Below, one piece after another: positions 53,053 to 60,784 of a stretch of 64,000 bases of DNA. The notes beneath the pieces are model-generated. The model had not been told where the DNA came from. It saw only the letters and a list, made by a program, of their open reading frames with translations, and searched no databases. The translations under genes and the position numbers were made by a program. Positions within the stretch are counted from its first letter, which is position 1. Each line of letters starts with the position of its first letter. This DNA comes from Candidatus Gastranaerophilales bacterium (GTDB lineage Bacteria; Cyanobacteriota; Vampirovibrionia; Gastranaerophilales; Gastranaerophilaceae), in contig CALUWJ010000006.1 of NCBI GenBank assembly GCA_944324455.1, positions 57,626 through 121,625 on the forward strand, in the 5' to 3' direction.

Positions 53053-53545
53053 TTTTGGTATTGACCCCGGAATTGGAATAACGGGTTATAGTTTAGTTAA
53101 ATATGAAAATAATTTAAAAAATGACAGTTTTAATCTAATTACAAGCGGTTCAATTCAAACAAATAAAAATGCGCCTCACCCCAAAAGACTTCTGGAATTA
53201 AAAAATGATATAGATTTTTTAATTCAAAAATATAAACCTGATTGTGCCTCAATTGAGCAATTATTCTTTTTCAAAAATCAAAAGACAATTATACCAGTAG
53301 CTCAAGCAAGAGGAGTTATATTGCTTTCTTTAGAAGAAAACAATATTCCCATTTTTGAATATACTCCCCTAGTTGTAAAGCAAACCATAACAGGTCATGG
53401 CAGAGCCGATAAAACAGAAGTTAAAATAATGGTAAAAAACTATATAGATTTAGACAAAAATATAAAATTAGATGATACAATAGATTCTGTAGCATTGGCA
53501 ATTTGCCATGCTCAAAACTACAGATTTAAGGAGGAAGTAAAATGA
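53045..53545 (+). CDS. ruvC: Holliday junction resolvase RuvC
   Basis: 166 residues. Cuts four-way DNA junctions symmetrically. RNase H-like active site: D7 in FGIDPG, E71 in SIEQLFF, D144 and D147 in LDDTIDSVALAICH. The GHGRADKTEV loop is also typical. ruvA and ruvB are not adjacent. No Shine-Dalgarno sequence. Overlaps the next gene by 4 nt. Confidence 0.95.
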   Translation: MLIFGIDPGIGITGYSLVKYENNLKNDSFNLITSGSIQTNKNAPHPKRLLELKNDIDFLIQKYKPDCASIEQLFFFKNQKTIIPVAQARGVILLSLEENNIPIFEYTPLVVKQTITGHGRADKTEVKIMVKNYIDLDKNIKLDDTIDSVALAICHAQNYRFKEEVK

Positions 53546-54021
53546 ATGAAACAGTTGCAAAAAGAGCGGCAATTTTCTCTCTTATATTAGGGGCTGTTAT
53601 AGGATTAATTTCTCTAGTACCTGCTATTATAGGTTTTGGTCTATTTATTCTTTCATTTTTTGCTTCCGTTATTGTAATTTTATATATGAAACAAAATGAA
53701 AAACACTTAGGAATAATTGACAATCAACAAGGTGCAATTTTAGGAGGATTAATCGGCTTTTGCGCTACAATAGGCTTTTTTGCCTCTTTTTCTCCTATGG
53801 TTTGCATTTTAAAATTAATTTTTAAAAGCTACTATTCTTATGCTATACCATACGCTATACAAGACGCATTGTGGTTGTTTTTCATAATAATTTTTATGGT
53901 TGCAATAATTTTTGCAATGACAAACAGCGCATCAGGAATGGGTATTGCTTTTGTTTTAAGTAAATTTGAACAACTGCCAAAAAATTCTGATGCACCATTA
54001 GATATTAAAATTGAAGATTGA
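53542..54021 (+). CDS. Unknown small membrane protein
   Basis: 159 residues with about four hydrophobic helices (near 10-30, 32-48, 66-88, 108-130) and short polar ends. No family recognised. Coupled to ruvC by an ATGA overlap and 7 nt before mtnA. AGGAGG precedes the start. Confidence 0.72.
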   Translation: MNETVAKRAAIFSLILGAVIGLISLVPAIIGFGLFILSFFASVIVILYMKQNEKHLGIIDNQQGAILGGLIGFCATIGFFASFSPMVCILKLIFKSYYSYAIPYAIQDALWLFFIIIFMVAIIFAMTNSASGMGIAFVLSKFEQLPKNSDAPLDIKIED

Positions 54022-54028
54022 GGATAAA

Positions 54029-55075
54029 ATGACAAAAATTGAAAAAACAATAGAATGGATTAAACTGGAAGAAACAAATGGTTTTTCAAGAATGATTGAT
54101 CAAACAATCATTCCTTACGAATATAAAAAAGTTGATATTAAATCATCAAAAGATATGTATGATGCAATTAAAACCATGATTGTAAGAGGAGCGCCCGCTA
54201 TTGGTATAGCAGGAGCCCATGGGGTTGTATTAGCTGCAATAGAAAATAAAGATAGTTCTGATTTTTATTCTATGGTTAAAAAACAAGCAGATTATATTAA
54301 CTCATCTCGCCCAACTGCAGTAAATTTGCACTGGGCAATTCAAAAACAGCTTGAAGTTATTGAAAAAAATAAAGATAAATCAAATGATGAAATAATTAAA
54401 TTATTGGTTGAAAATGCCATAAAAATGGAAGATGAAGATATTGAAATTAATAAAAAAATTGGCGAATTTGGTGCAGCAATTGTTCCAAAAGGAGCAACTA
54501 TTCAAACTCACTGTAACGCTGGAGCATTAGCCACAGTTGGCTATGGAACAGCACTTGGGGTAGTAAGAAGTGCTTTTGAAAAAGATAAAACAATCAAAGT
54601 TTTTGCCGATGAAACCCGCCCCAGAGGTCAAGGAGCAAGGCTGACTACTTATGAACTAACAAGAGACGGCATTGATACGACATTAATCACAGATGGTATG
54701 GGTGCATATTTTATGAACAAAGGTATGATTGATGTTGTCATAGTTGGCGCTGATAGAATTGCCCTAAATGGCGACAGCGCAAACAAAATCGGTACATATA
54801 TGCTTGCTATTGCTGCAAAATACCATAATATTCCTTTTTATATAGCAGCACCAAAATCAACCATTGACCCGACTATTAAAACAGGGGATGAAATTATAAT
54901 TGAATTAAGAGATAAAGAAGAAGTTACAATGGTAAATGATAAACCGATTTGCACAGATAAAGTAAATGTTATAAACCCCGGTTTTGATGTTACACCAAAT
55001 AAATTAATAACAGGCATAATAACAGAATATGGCATTTTTAAACCGAATGAAATACATAAATTGTTTGAAAAATAG
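54029..55075 (+). CDS. mtnA: S-methyl-5-thioribose-1-phosphate isomerase
   Basis: 348 residues from the ATG at 54029 (GAGG upstream); the frame opens six codons earlier at a TTG without a site. Enzyme of methionine salvage. RGAPAIGIAGAHGV near the N-terminus, THCNAGALATVGYGTALG with the catalytic Cys, and VGADRIALNGDSANKIGTY with the catalytic Asp. Other salvage genes are not nearby. The eIF2B-like fold could also serve the related ribose-1,5-bisphosphate isomerase, but the motifs fit MtnA. Confidence 0.92.
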   Translation: MTKIEKTIEWIKLEETNGFSRMIDQTIIPYEYKKVDIKSSKDMYDAIKTMIVRGAPAIGIAGAHGVVLAAIENKDSSDFYSMVKKQADYINSSRPTAVNLHWAIQKQLEVIEKNKDKSNDEIIKLLVENAIKMEDEDIEINKKIGEFGAAIVPKGATIQTHCNAGALATVGYGTALGVVRSAFEKDKTIKVFADETRPRGQGARLTTYELTRDGIDTTLITDGMGAYFMNKGMIDVVIVGADRIALNGDSANKIGTYMLAIAAKYHNIPFYIAAPKSTIDPTIKTGDEIIIELRDKEEVTMVNDKPICTDKVNVINPGFDVTPNKLITGIITEYGIFKPNEIHKLFEK

Positions 55076-55117
55076 TTATTTTGTGAATTATTATACCAAA
55101 CAATGTATTATTTTGCT

Positions 55118-55146
55118 TTTACAAAAAAAATTTACCATGGTATAAA
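55118..55146 (+). promoter_or_regulatory. Promoter of infC
   Basis: TTTACA, 17-bp spacer, TATAAA, with an upstream TGG (extended -10). Predicted transcript start near 55153, giving a leader of about 28 nt. TTATACCA and TGGTATAA, on either side of the -35, are complementary. Confidence 0.65.
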
Positions 55147-55180
55147 TGTTTATAAGTAGCAGATAATAGGAGATAACGTT

Positions 55181-55714
55181 ATTAGTAAAAATGATTACAA
55201 AGCTCAAAATGAGCTGTTAAATGAAAAAATTAGAGCCAGAGAAGTTAGATTAATTGATGATGAAGGTAATAACCACGGAACAGTTCCAACATCCAAAGCC
55301 CTTCAAATGGCAAAAGAAAAAGGTTTAGATTTAGTTGTAGTATCTGCTAATCAAGCCCCGCCGGTTGCAAAAATTTTAGATTGGGGCAAATATAAATACG
55401 AAACAGAAAAAAGAGCAAAAGAAGCTAAGAAAAAACAACACACAGTTGATATTAAAGAAGTTAAAATGCGCTATAAGATTGACATCCATGATTATGAAGT
55501 TCGTCTTAAAGCCGCTAAAAAGTTTTTAGCTTCAGGCAACAAAGTAAAAGTTGTTGTTATGCTAAGAGGACGTGAAATGCAACATTCACACCTTGCAATG
55601 GATTTAATCAACAAATTCCAAGCAGAATTTGAACAAGAAGCAGTCATAGCAGAAAAGAAACCTCAAATCGAGGGAAGAAATGTTGTTATGATTTTAGCTC
55701 CAAGCGGAAAATAA
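55181..55714 (+). CDS. infC: Translation initiation factor IF-3, ATT start
   Basis: 177 residues if started at the ATT at 55181, 8 nt after AGGAG. The first in-frame ATG is at 55307, which would delete the N-terminal domain beginning SKNDYKAQNELLNEKIRAREVRLIDDEG. That segment is clearly IF-3. The C-terminal domain has VKMRYKIDIHDYEVRLKAAKKFL and VMLRGREMQH. IF-3 binds the 30S subunit and rejects wrong start codons. Unusual starts in infC (ATT in E. coli) let IF-3 repress its own mRNA. rpmI and rplT do not follow. Confidence 0.94.
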   Translation: MSKNDYKAQNELLNEKIRAREVRLIDDEGNNHGTVPTSKALQMAKEKGLDLVVVSANQAPPVAKILDWGKYKYETEKRAKEAKKKQHTVDIKEVKMRYKIDIHDYEVRLKAAKKFLASGNKVKVVVMLRGREMQHSHLAMDLINKFQAEFEQEAVIAEKKPQIEGRNVVMILAPSGK

Positions 55715-55743
55715 TATTTTTTCTAAACAAAATAAACATTTAA

Positions 55744-55775
55744 AAATGCTACAAGGTATAACTCTTGTAGCATTT
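55744..55775. terminator. Terminator between infC and rpsO
   Basis: Perfect 12-bp stem AAATGCTACAAG / CTTGTAGCATTT with an 8-nt loop. A T-run follows on the minus strand, so it mainly ends rpsO but may stop both. Confidence 0.82.
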
Positions 55776-55799
55776 AAACTTGAAATTATTTTAATTAAA

Positions 55800-56069
55800 T
55801 TAACCTCTGATATTTAATTCTTTAATAAGTTTTCTGTATTGTTCAAGGTTAGCATTTTTTAAATATGTAAGCATACCTTTTCTTCTACCAACCATAACCA
55901 AAAGACCGCGTTTTGCTTGGAAGTCTTTTTTGTTTGATTTTAAGTGTTCAGTAAGCTCAGCAATTTTTTGAGATAGCATAGCAATTTGAACTTCAATGTT
56001 TCCACTATCTTTTTCGGTTTTGCCAAATTTTTTAATAATTTCTTGTTTGTTTTTCAAGTTAATTGACAT
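55800..56069 (-). CDS. rpsO: Ribosomal protein S15
   Basis: 89 residues, full length. KNKQEIIKKFGKTEKDSGNIEVQIAMLS and the RRGLL-like region (AKRGLLVMVGRRKGMLTYLK) are diagnostic. Binds 16S rRNA early in 30S assembly. Single-gene unit: AAAGGAA upstream, terminator downstream. pnp is not adjacent. Confidence 0.97.
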   Translation of the reverse strand: MSINLKNKQEIIKKFGKTEKDSGNIEVQIAMLSQKIAELTEHLKSNKKDFQAKRGLLVMVGRRKGMLTYLKNANLEQYRKLIKELNIRG

Positions 56070-56184
56070 TTTAAATTCCTTTATTTTATTTTGTTATACT
56101 ACTGTATTCTAAATTGTAGCCCAAACATAGAAAAAAATACAATTTCTTTCTTAATATTTTTTAATAAATCTCTATTTTTTTACA

Positions 56185-56193
56185 TGCTACAAT
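56185..56193 (+). promoter_or_regulatory. Extended -10, leaderless uvrA
   Basis: TGC-TACAAT, 6 nt before the uvrA ATG at 56200; no ribosome-binding site can fit between. Confidence 0.6.
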
Positions 56194-56199
56194 TTCAAT

Positions 56200-59031
56200 A
56201 TGAACGATTTTATTGAAATTTATAAAGCAAATGAACACAATTTAAACTCTGTTGACCTAAAAATTCCCAAAAACGAATTAACAGTTTTTACAGGGGTTTC
56301 AGGTTCCGGAAAAAGTTCTTTAGCTTTTGATACAATCTTTGCCGAAGGGCAAAGAAGATATGTTGAAAGCCTCTCAACTTATGCTCGTCAATTTTTAGGA
56401 CAAATGGATAAACCTGATGTTGAGCGCATAGATGGGCTTTCTCCTGCTGTATCTATTGATCAAAAATCAACCTCGAATAATCCTCGTTCTACTGTTGGAA
56501 CAATTACTGAAATTTATGACTATTTAAGACTTTTATTTTCAAGAGCAGGCACTCCTCATTGCCCTAAATGCGGAAACATCATCACCCCTCAAACAATTGA
56601 TGAAATTGTTGAGAAAATAATGTCTTTAAAAGAGGGAACTAAAATTCAACTTTTATCCCCAATAATCCGTTCAAAAAAAGGTGAATATAAACAAACCTTA
56701 CAGGCTCTTTTATCTGAAGGTTTTATAAGAGTTAGGGTTGATGGCACAATTTATAATCTTGAAGAAGATGAAATTGAGCTAAATAAAACCCAAAAACACA
56801 CAATTGAAATTGTCGTTGATAGAATTATTGTTAAAGAAAGTGCTAAATCGAGAATTTTTGATTCTTCTCAAACTGCACTTATGCGCTCTGACGGACTTTT
56901 AATTGTAAATAATTTAGACAACAACACCGATACAATCTTTAGCGAAAAACTGGCTTGCCCCAATTGTAACATAAGTTTTGAAGAATTAACTCCAAGATTA
57001 TTGAGCTTTAATAACCCCTATGGAGCTTGTAAGGTGTGTAACGGAATTGGAGCGCATTTTGAAATTTCGCCTGATTTAGTTGTACCTGACCCTGAAAAAT
57101 CTCTTAAAGAAGGTGCAATTTATCCTTGGGCAAAAACCGCAAACCCATATTATTCAGACGTTTTAAAAAGTGTTTGCGAACACTATAAAATTGATTTTGA
57201 AGCACCTTTTAAATCTTTAACACCTGCTCAAAAAGGAATAATCCTATATGGCAACGGCGATGAAAAAATTAAAATTACCTACGCAGATTTTGGCACAAAA
57301 CATTATAGAACACACGTTATGAGCTATATTGGGGTAATTCCTTATTTATCTAAAAAATATGAATCAGATTCTGAAATGATTAGAGCAGAAATTGAAAAAT
57401 ACATGATAACAAACCCCTGCAAAGCTTGTGGCGGAGGAAGGTTAAACCCGTTTGCTTTAAGTGTAAAAATTTCAGACAAAAATATTTTTGAATTTTGCTC
57501 AATGTCTGTTTTAAAAGAGTATGATTTTATTCAAGAATTATATCTTACTTTAGATGAATTTAAATTAAAAATTGTTCGTCAAGTCCTAGATGAAATTAGA
57601 GCCCGTCTTAAATTTTTAATTGATGTTGGACTCGGATATTTAACGCTTTCAAGAAGTGCCGGAACGCTATCAGGCGGTGAAGCCCAAAGAATACGCCTTG
57701 CAACTCAAATAGGTTCAGGTCTATCAGGAGTTTTATATGTCTTAGATGAACCCTCAATAGGGCTTCATCAAAAAGATAACGATATGCTTATATCCACTCT
57801 TTTAAAACTAAGAAATCTTGGAAACACGCTTATTGTGGTAGAACACGATGAAGACACCATGCAAAATGCTGACTACATAGTGGATATTGGTCCTTATGCA
57901 GGCGTAAAAGGCGGAAATATTGTCGCTCAAGGGTCATTGGATGATATTAAAAATGCGCCAAATTCCCTAACAGGACAATATTTATCAGGAAAAAGAAAAA
58001 TTGAAGTTCCAAAAGAAAGAAGAAAAGGCAACGGCGAATTTTTAGAAATAAAAGGCGCTAAATTAAACAATTTAAAAAATATAAATGTAAATATTCCATT
58101 GGGTAAAATTGTTGCTATAACAGGTGTTTCAGGTTCAGGAAAATCAACTCTTGTTCAAGATATAATTTCTGAATATGCAAAAAGTGAACTATTAAAAAAT
58201 AAACCAAAACCCCAAGGAGTTGATTTAATAAAAGGCTTTAATCATATAGATAAACTTGTAATAGTTGACCAATCACCAATAGGAAGAACTCCAAGGTCCA
58301 ACCCCGCTACTTATACTGATGTTTTCACTCATATTAGAGAATTATTTTCTCAAACTCCTGAAGCAAAGATGAGAGGCTATAAACAAGGCAGATTTTCTTT
58401 TAACGTTAAAGGCGGACGTTGCGAAAAATGTTCAGGAGACGGGCTTTTAAAAATTGAAATGAACTTTTTATCAGATGTTTATGTAACTTGTGATGTTTGT
58501 AAAGGCAAAAGATATAACCAAGAAACCCTTGAAGTAAAATACAAAGGTAAAAACATAGCAGATGTACTTGATATGAGCGTAGCTGAAGCTCTAGAGTTCT
58601 TTAAAAACGTTCCAAGAATTGCTACAAGACTTCAAACTCTATTTGATGTGGGTCTGGACTATATTAAACTTGGTCAAAGCGCAACAACTCTATCAGGCGG
58701 CGAAGCCCAAAGGGTTAAACTTGCCTTAGAATTAAATAAAAGAGCAACAGGAAAAACTCTTTACATCCTAGATGAACCCTCTACAGGACTTCATTTTTAT
58801 GATATTGATAAATTAATGAAAATGTTACAACAATTAGCCGATAACGGCAACACCGTTTTAATTATTGAACATAATATGGATATAATTAAATGTGCCGATT
58901 GGATTATTGATCTTGGTCCTGACGGGGGTGATAACGGCGGAGAAGTTGTTTTTAAAGGAACTCCTGAACAAATTATTAAATGTGAGAAAAGTTACACTGG
59001 AAAATATTTGAAAAAATATTTAGAAAAATAA
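56200..59031 (+). CDS. uvrA: Excinuclease ABC subunit A
   Basis: 943 residues. DNA-damage sensor of nucleotide excision repair. Two ABC modules: GVSGSGKSSLAFD near residue 32 and GVSGSGKSTLVQD near 645, each with an LSGGEAQR signature, and LDEPSIGLH / LDEPSTGLH. Zinc fingers CPKC, CNIC-type and CKACGGGRL, plus CEKCSGDGLL...CDVCKGKRY near 747. Leaderless start. Ends 3 nt before the convergent lipM stop. Confidence 0.97.
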   Translation: MNDFIEIYKANEHNLNSVDLKIPKNELTVFTGVSGSGKSSLAFDTIFAEGQRRYVESLSTYARQFLGQMDKPDVERIDGLSPAVSIDQKSTSNNPRSTVGTITEIYDYLRLLFSRAGTPHCPKCGNIITPQTIDEIVEKIMSLKEGTKIQLLSPIIRSKKGEYKQTLQALLSEGFIRVRVDGTIYNLEEDEIELNKTQKHTIEIVVDRIIVKESAKSRIFDSSQTALMRSDGLLIVNNLDNNTDTIFSEKLACPNCNISFEELTPRLLSFNNPYGACKVCNGIGAHFEISPDLVVPDPEKSLKEGAIYPWAKTANPYYSDVLKSVCEHYKIDFEAPFKSLTPAQKGIILYGNGDEKIKITYADFGTKHYRTHVMSYIGVIPYLSKKYESDSEMIRAEIEKYMITNPCKACGGGRLNPFALSVKISDKNIFEFCSMSVLKEYDFIQELYLTLDEFKLKIVRQVLDEIRARLKFLIDVGLGYLTLSRSAGTLSGGEAQRIRLATQIGSGLSGVLYVLDEPSIGLHQKDNDMLISTLLKLRNLGNTLIVVEHDEDTMQNADYIVDIGPYAGVKGGNIVAQGSLDDIKNAPNSLTGQYLSGKRKIEVPKERRKGNGEFLEIKGAKLNNLKNINVNIPLGKIVAITGVSGSGKSTLVQDIISEYAKSELLKNKPKPQGVDLIKGFNHIDKLVIVDQSPIGRTPRSNPATYTDVFTHIRELFSQTPEAKMRGYKQGRFSFNVKGGRCEKCSGDGLLKIEMNFLSDVYVTCDVCKGKRYNQETLEVKYKGKNIADVLDMSVAEALEFFKNVPRIATRLQTLFDVGLDYIKLGQSATTLSGGEAQRVKLALELNKRATGKTLYILDEPSTGLHFYDIDKLMKMLQQLADNGNTVLIIEHNMDIIKCADWIIDLGPDGGDNGGEVVFKGTPEQIIKCEKSYTGKYLKKYLEK

Positions 59032-59034
59032 TTG

Positions 59035-59688
59035 CTATTTTTCAAATTTTTCTATAAAACCCTCTTTTAAAGCTTCAATAATTTGTCTTGTAGATAAATC
59101 TTTTTTAATTTCATTTAAGGTTATTATTTTATCTTTTTCCACTTTTTGAGAAAATATTTTTTCAATTAAATCATAATCAAGATTATAAGGAATTGAACCA
59201 TGTTGTAATAAATAACCTTGTTTTCGATATTGCGCAGAACCTATAAATTTTTTTCCTTTATATGATATATCAGCCCCTGATGAAATATTCATACAATAAT
59301 TTAAGTTTTTGTGTTCACCTGAAGCATATTCAAGTTCTATTCCAAGCTTTTTAAATCCTAGAATTAAAGCGTCTGAAATATCTTTATAGCTTTCAATTAT
59401 ACTTTCTTTAAATGCCCTTGAAATAAAACAATAAGTTAACTCGCTATCATGCAATAAGGCTCTGCCTCCGCTAGGGCGAGTTACAACATCAATACCTAAA
59501 TTATTATAGCAATCTTTTTTTTGATTTCTTCCTAAAGAAATGCACCTAGGATACCATTGATAAAACCTGACAATAGCGTAATCAATATTATTTTCTATTG
59601 CAAAATCAAGCATTTTAACATCAAAATCCATATTAAACTGCCCATTATTTACAATGTTACAATTATCTTCAATAAAATTGACTTTCAT
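59035..59688 (-). CDS. lipM: Octanoyltransferase LipM-like (lipoate attachment)
   Basis: 217 residues from ATG 59688; the open frame extends to 59727 without a better start. BPL/LplA/LipB fold: VTRPSGGRALLHDSELTYC near residue 70 and KGKKFIGSAQYRKQGYLLQHGSIP near 145. C132 in NYCMNIS sits where LipM has its catalytic cysteine, which favours LipM over LplA. Supplies octanoyl groups for lipoylation, for example of GcvH, consistent with gcvPB at 33323. TATGAT lies 7 nt before the start. Confidence 0.82.
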   Translation of the reverse strand: MKVNFIEDNCNIVNNGQFNMDFDVKMLDFAIENNIDYAIVRFYQWYPRCISLGRNQKKDCYNNLGIDVVTRPSGGRALLHDSELTYCFISRAFKESIIESYKDISDALILGFKKLGIELEYASGEHKNLNYCMNISSGADISYKGKKFIGSAQYRKQGYLLQHGSIPYNLDYDLIEKIFSQKVEKDKIITLNEIKKDLSTRQIIEALKEGFIEKFEK

Positions 59689-59706
59689 AAAATAAATCAT
59701 ATCATG

Positions 59707-59712
59707 TATAGT
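59707..59712 (+). promoter_or_regulatory. -10 element, leaderless small ORF
   Basis: TATAGT ends 6 nt before the ATG at 59719. It shares a 30-bp gap with the lipM promoter on the other strand. Confidence 0.5.
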
Positions 59713-59718
59713 ATGAGG

Positions 59719-59988
59719 ATGATACAAAAACTAAAATTATTCGAACAAATGGTTGTCTTTTTAAGATGGGCAACAGATGCTGAATTTGGCAAAATCTTAT
59801 ATGTCGGAGAAGATTTTGTTGAATTTTTAGTGTTAAATCCTGATACCATGGAATATGGGGATAAAATCCTTATTAATTCTCAATTAATTTTGGAAGTAAT
59901 GGTTTCAGGTTATGAAATTTCAAGATTAATAGCCGAAATTTCAGCCAAAGCAACAACATTTAACGATAAAGACAATATTTCTTTTTAG
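59719..59988 (+). CDS. Small unknown protein, beta-rich
   Basis: 89 residues. The pattern FGKILYVGEDFVEFLVLNPDTMEYGDKILINSQLIL alternates like a small beta barrel of the Sm or SH3 kind, then a helical Ala-rich end. No cysteines, no signal. An ATG two codons earlier (59713) is in frame, but the -10 spacing favours 59719. Its stop interlocks with the stop of the convergent kinase gene (4-nt overlap). Confidence 0.7.
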   Translation: MIQKLKLFEQMVVFLRWATDAEFGKILYVGEDFVEFLVLNPDTMEYGDKILINSQLILEVMVSGYEISRLIAEISAKATTFNDKDNISF

Positions 59989-60614
59989 ATTTTCTTTAAT
60001 CTCGGAATTTTTAAATTTACGCAAACGGTATTTTTTGTTTTGCAAAATTTCAGTTCTGATTTTGTAGATTGGGCTAATTTACGGCAAAAATCCAATCCAA
60101 GCGAAAAATCATTTGTTTGAGCGTCATAAGAATTTTTAAAATCCGCGCAAACATAATCATTTTTTCTATATAGTTCAATAACAGCGGTTTGATTTTTGCA
60201 GGCATGGAGCGCCATATTTGATACAACATTACCTATTATGCTTGAAATAAATATTGGTATTGTTTCAACTTCATAATTTTTATCATCTAGCATAATATCA
60301 ATATGTATATTTTTATTTATAAAAATATACTTACAATTCTCAATTTTCTTATTTATAATTTGCTTGATATCACAAGGTACAATTTTATTTTCAAATTTAC
60401 CTTGTTTAAAACTATAATTCACAAGAAAATTTTCAATATATTCAATAACATCCATTACTGTTTCAAAAACATCTTTATTTAATTCAGTATCCAATTGATT
60501 TTGTAAACCAATTTTAATACTGTATAAAGGGCTTTTGACATCATGCAAAATATTTGCAATTAATTTCTCGTTCTCGTTAATAATCAAATTGGTTTTATCT
60601 AAAATTTTTTCCAT
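59985..60614 (-). CDS. Minimal histidine-kinase-like protein
   Basis: 209 residues with no sensor or membrane segment. The H box is ILHDVKSPLYSI with H24, on a helical hairpin to about residue 80. An ATPase-like domain follows: IIGNVVSNMALHA resembles the N box and FSLGLDFCRKLAQ the G2 box, but the G1 box (DxGxG) reads FKNSYDAQ. It may be a phosphotransfer protein or a pseudo-kinase. No response regulator is adjacent. No clear Shine-Dalgarno site. Confidence 0.72.
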   Translation of the reverse strand: MEKILDKTNLIINENEKLIANILHDVKSPLYSIKIGLQNQLDTELNKDVFETVMDVIEYIENFLVNYSFKQGKFENKIVPCDIKQIINKKIENCKYIFINKNIHIDIMLDDKNYEVETIPIFISSIIGNVVSNMALHACKNQTAVIELYRKNDYVCADFKNSYDAQTNDFSLGLDFCRKLAQSTKSELKFCKTKNTVCVNLKIPRLKKI

Positions 60615-60647
60615 ACCATGTTATTTAACCTTGTAAAAAACAAAAAG

Positions 60648-60669
60648 ATATTACCCGATAAGGTAATAT
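60648..60669. terminator. Hairpin upstream of the kinase gene
   Basis: 8-bp stem ATATTACC / GGTAATAT with a 6-nt loop. On the minus strand it is followed by CTTTTTGTTTTTT, 34 nt before the kinase start, as an attenuator would be. On the plus strand it could stop read-through from 59719-59988. Confidence 0.5.
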
Positions 60670-60744
60670 TTTAAAATTTATAGGTACTTTAGGCATACTA
60701 TACCACCAAATCACCCAATAAAGACTTTACGAAAAATTATCACC

Positions 60745-60753
60745 TGCTACAAT
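60745..60753 (+). promoter_or_regulatory. Extended -10 of pgi
   Basis: TGCTACAAT, 31 nt before the chosen pgi ATG; the same motif as at metG and uvrA. Confidence 0.5.
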
Positions 60754-60784
60754 AGTTATAGTCGGAGTGATTAGGGTTTATTTT

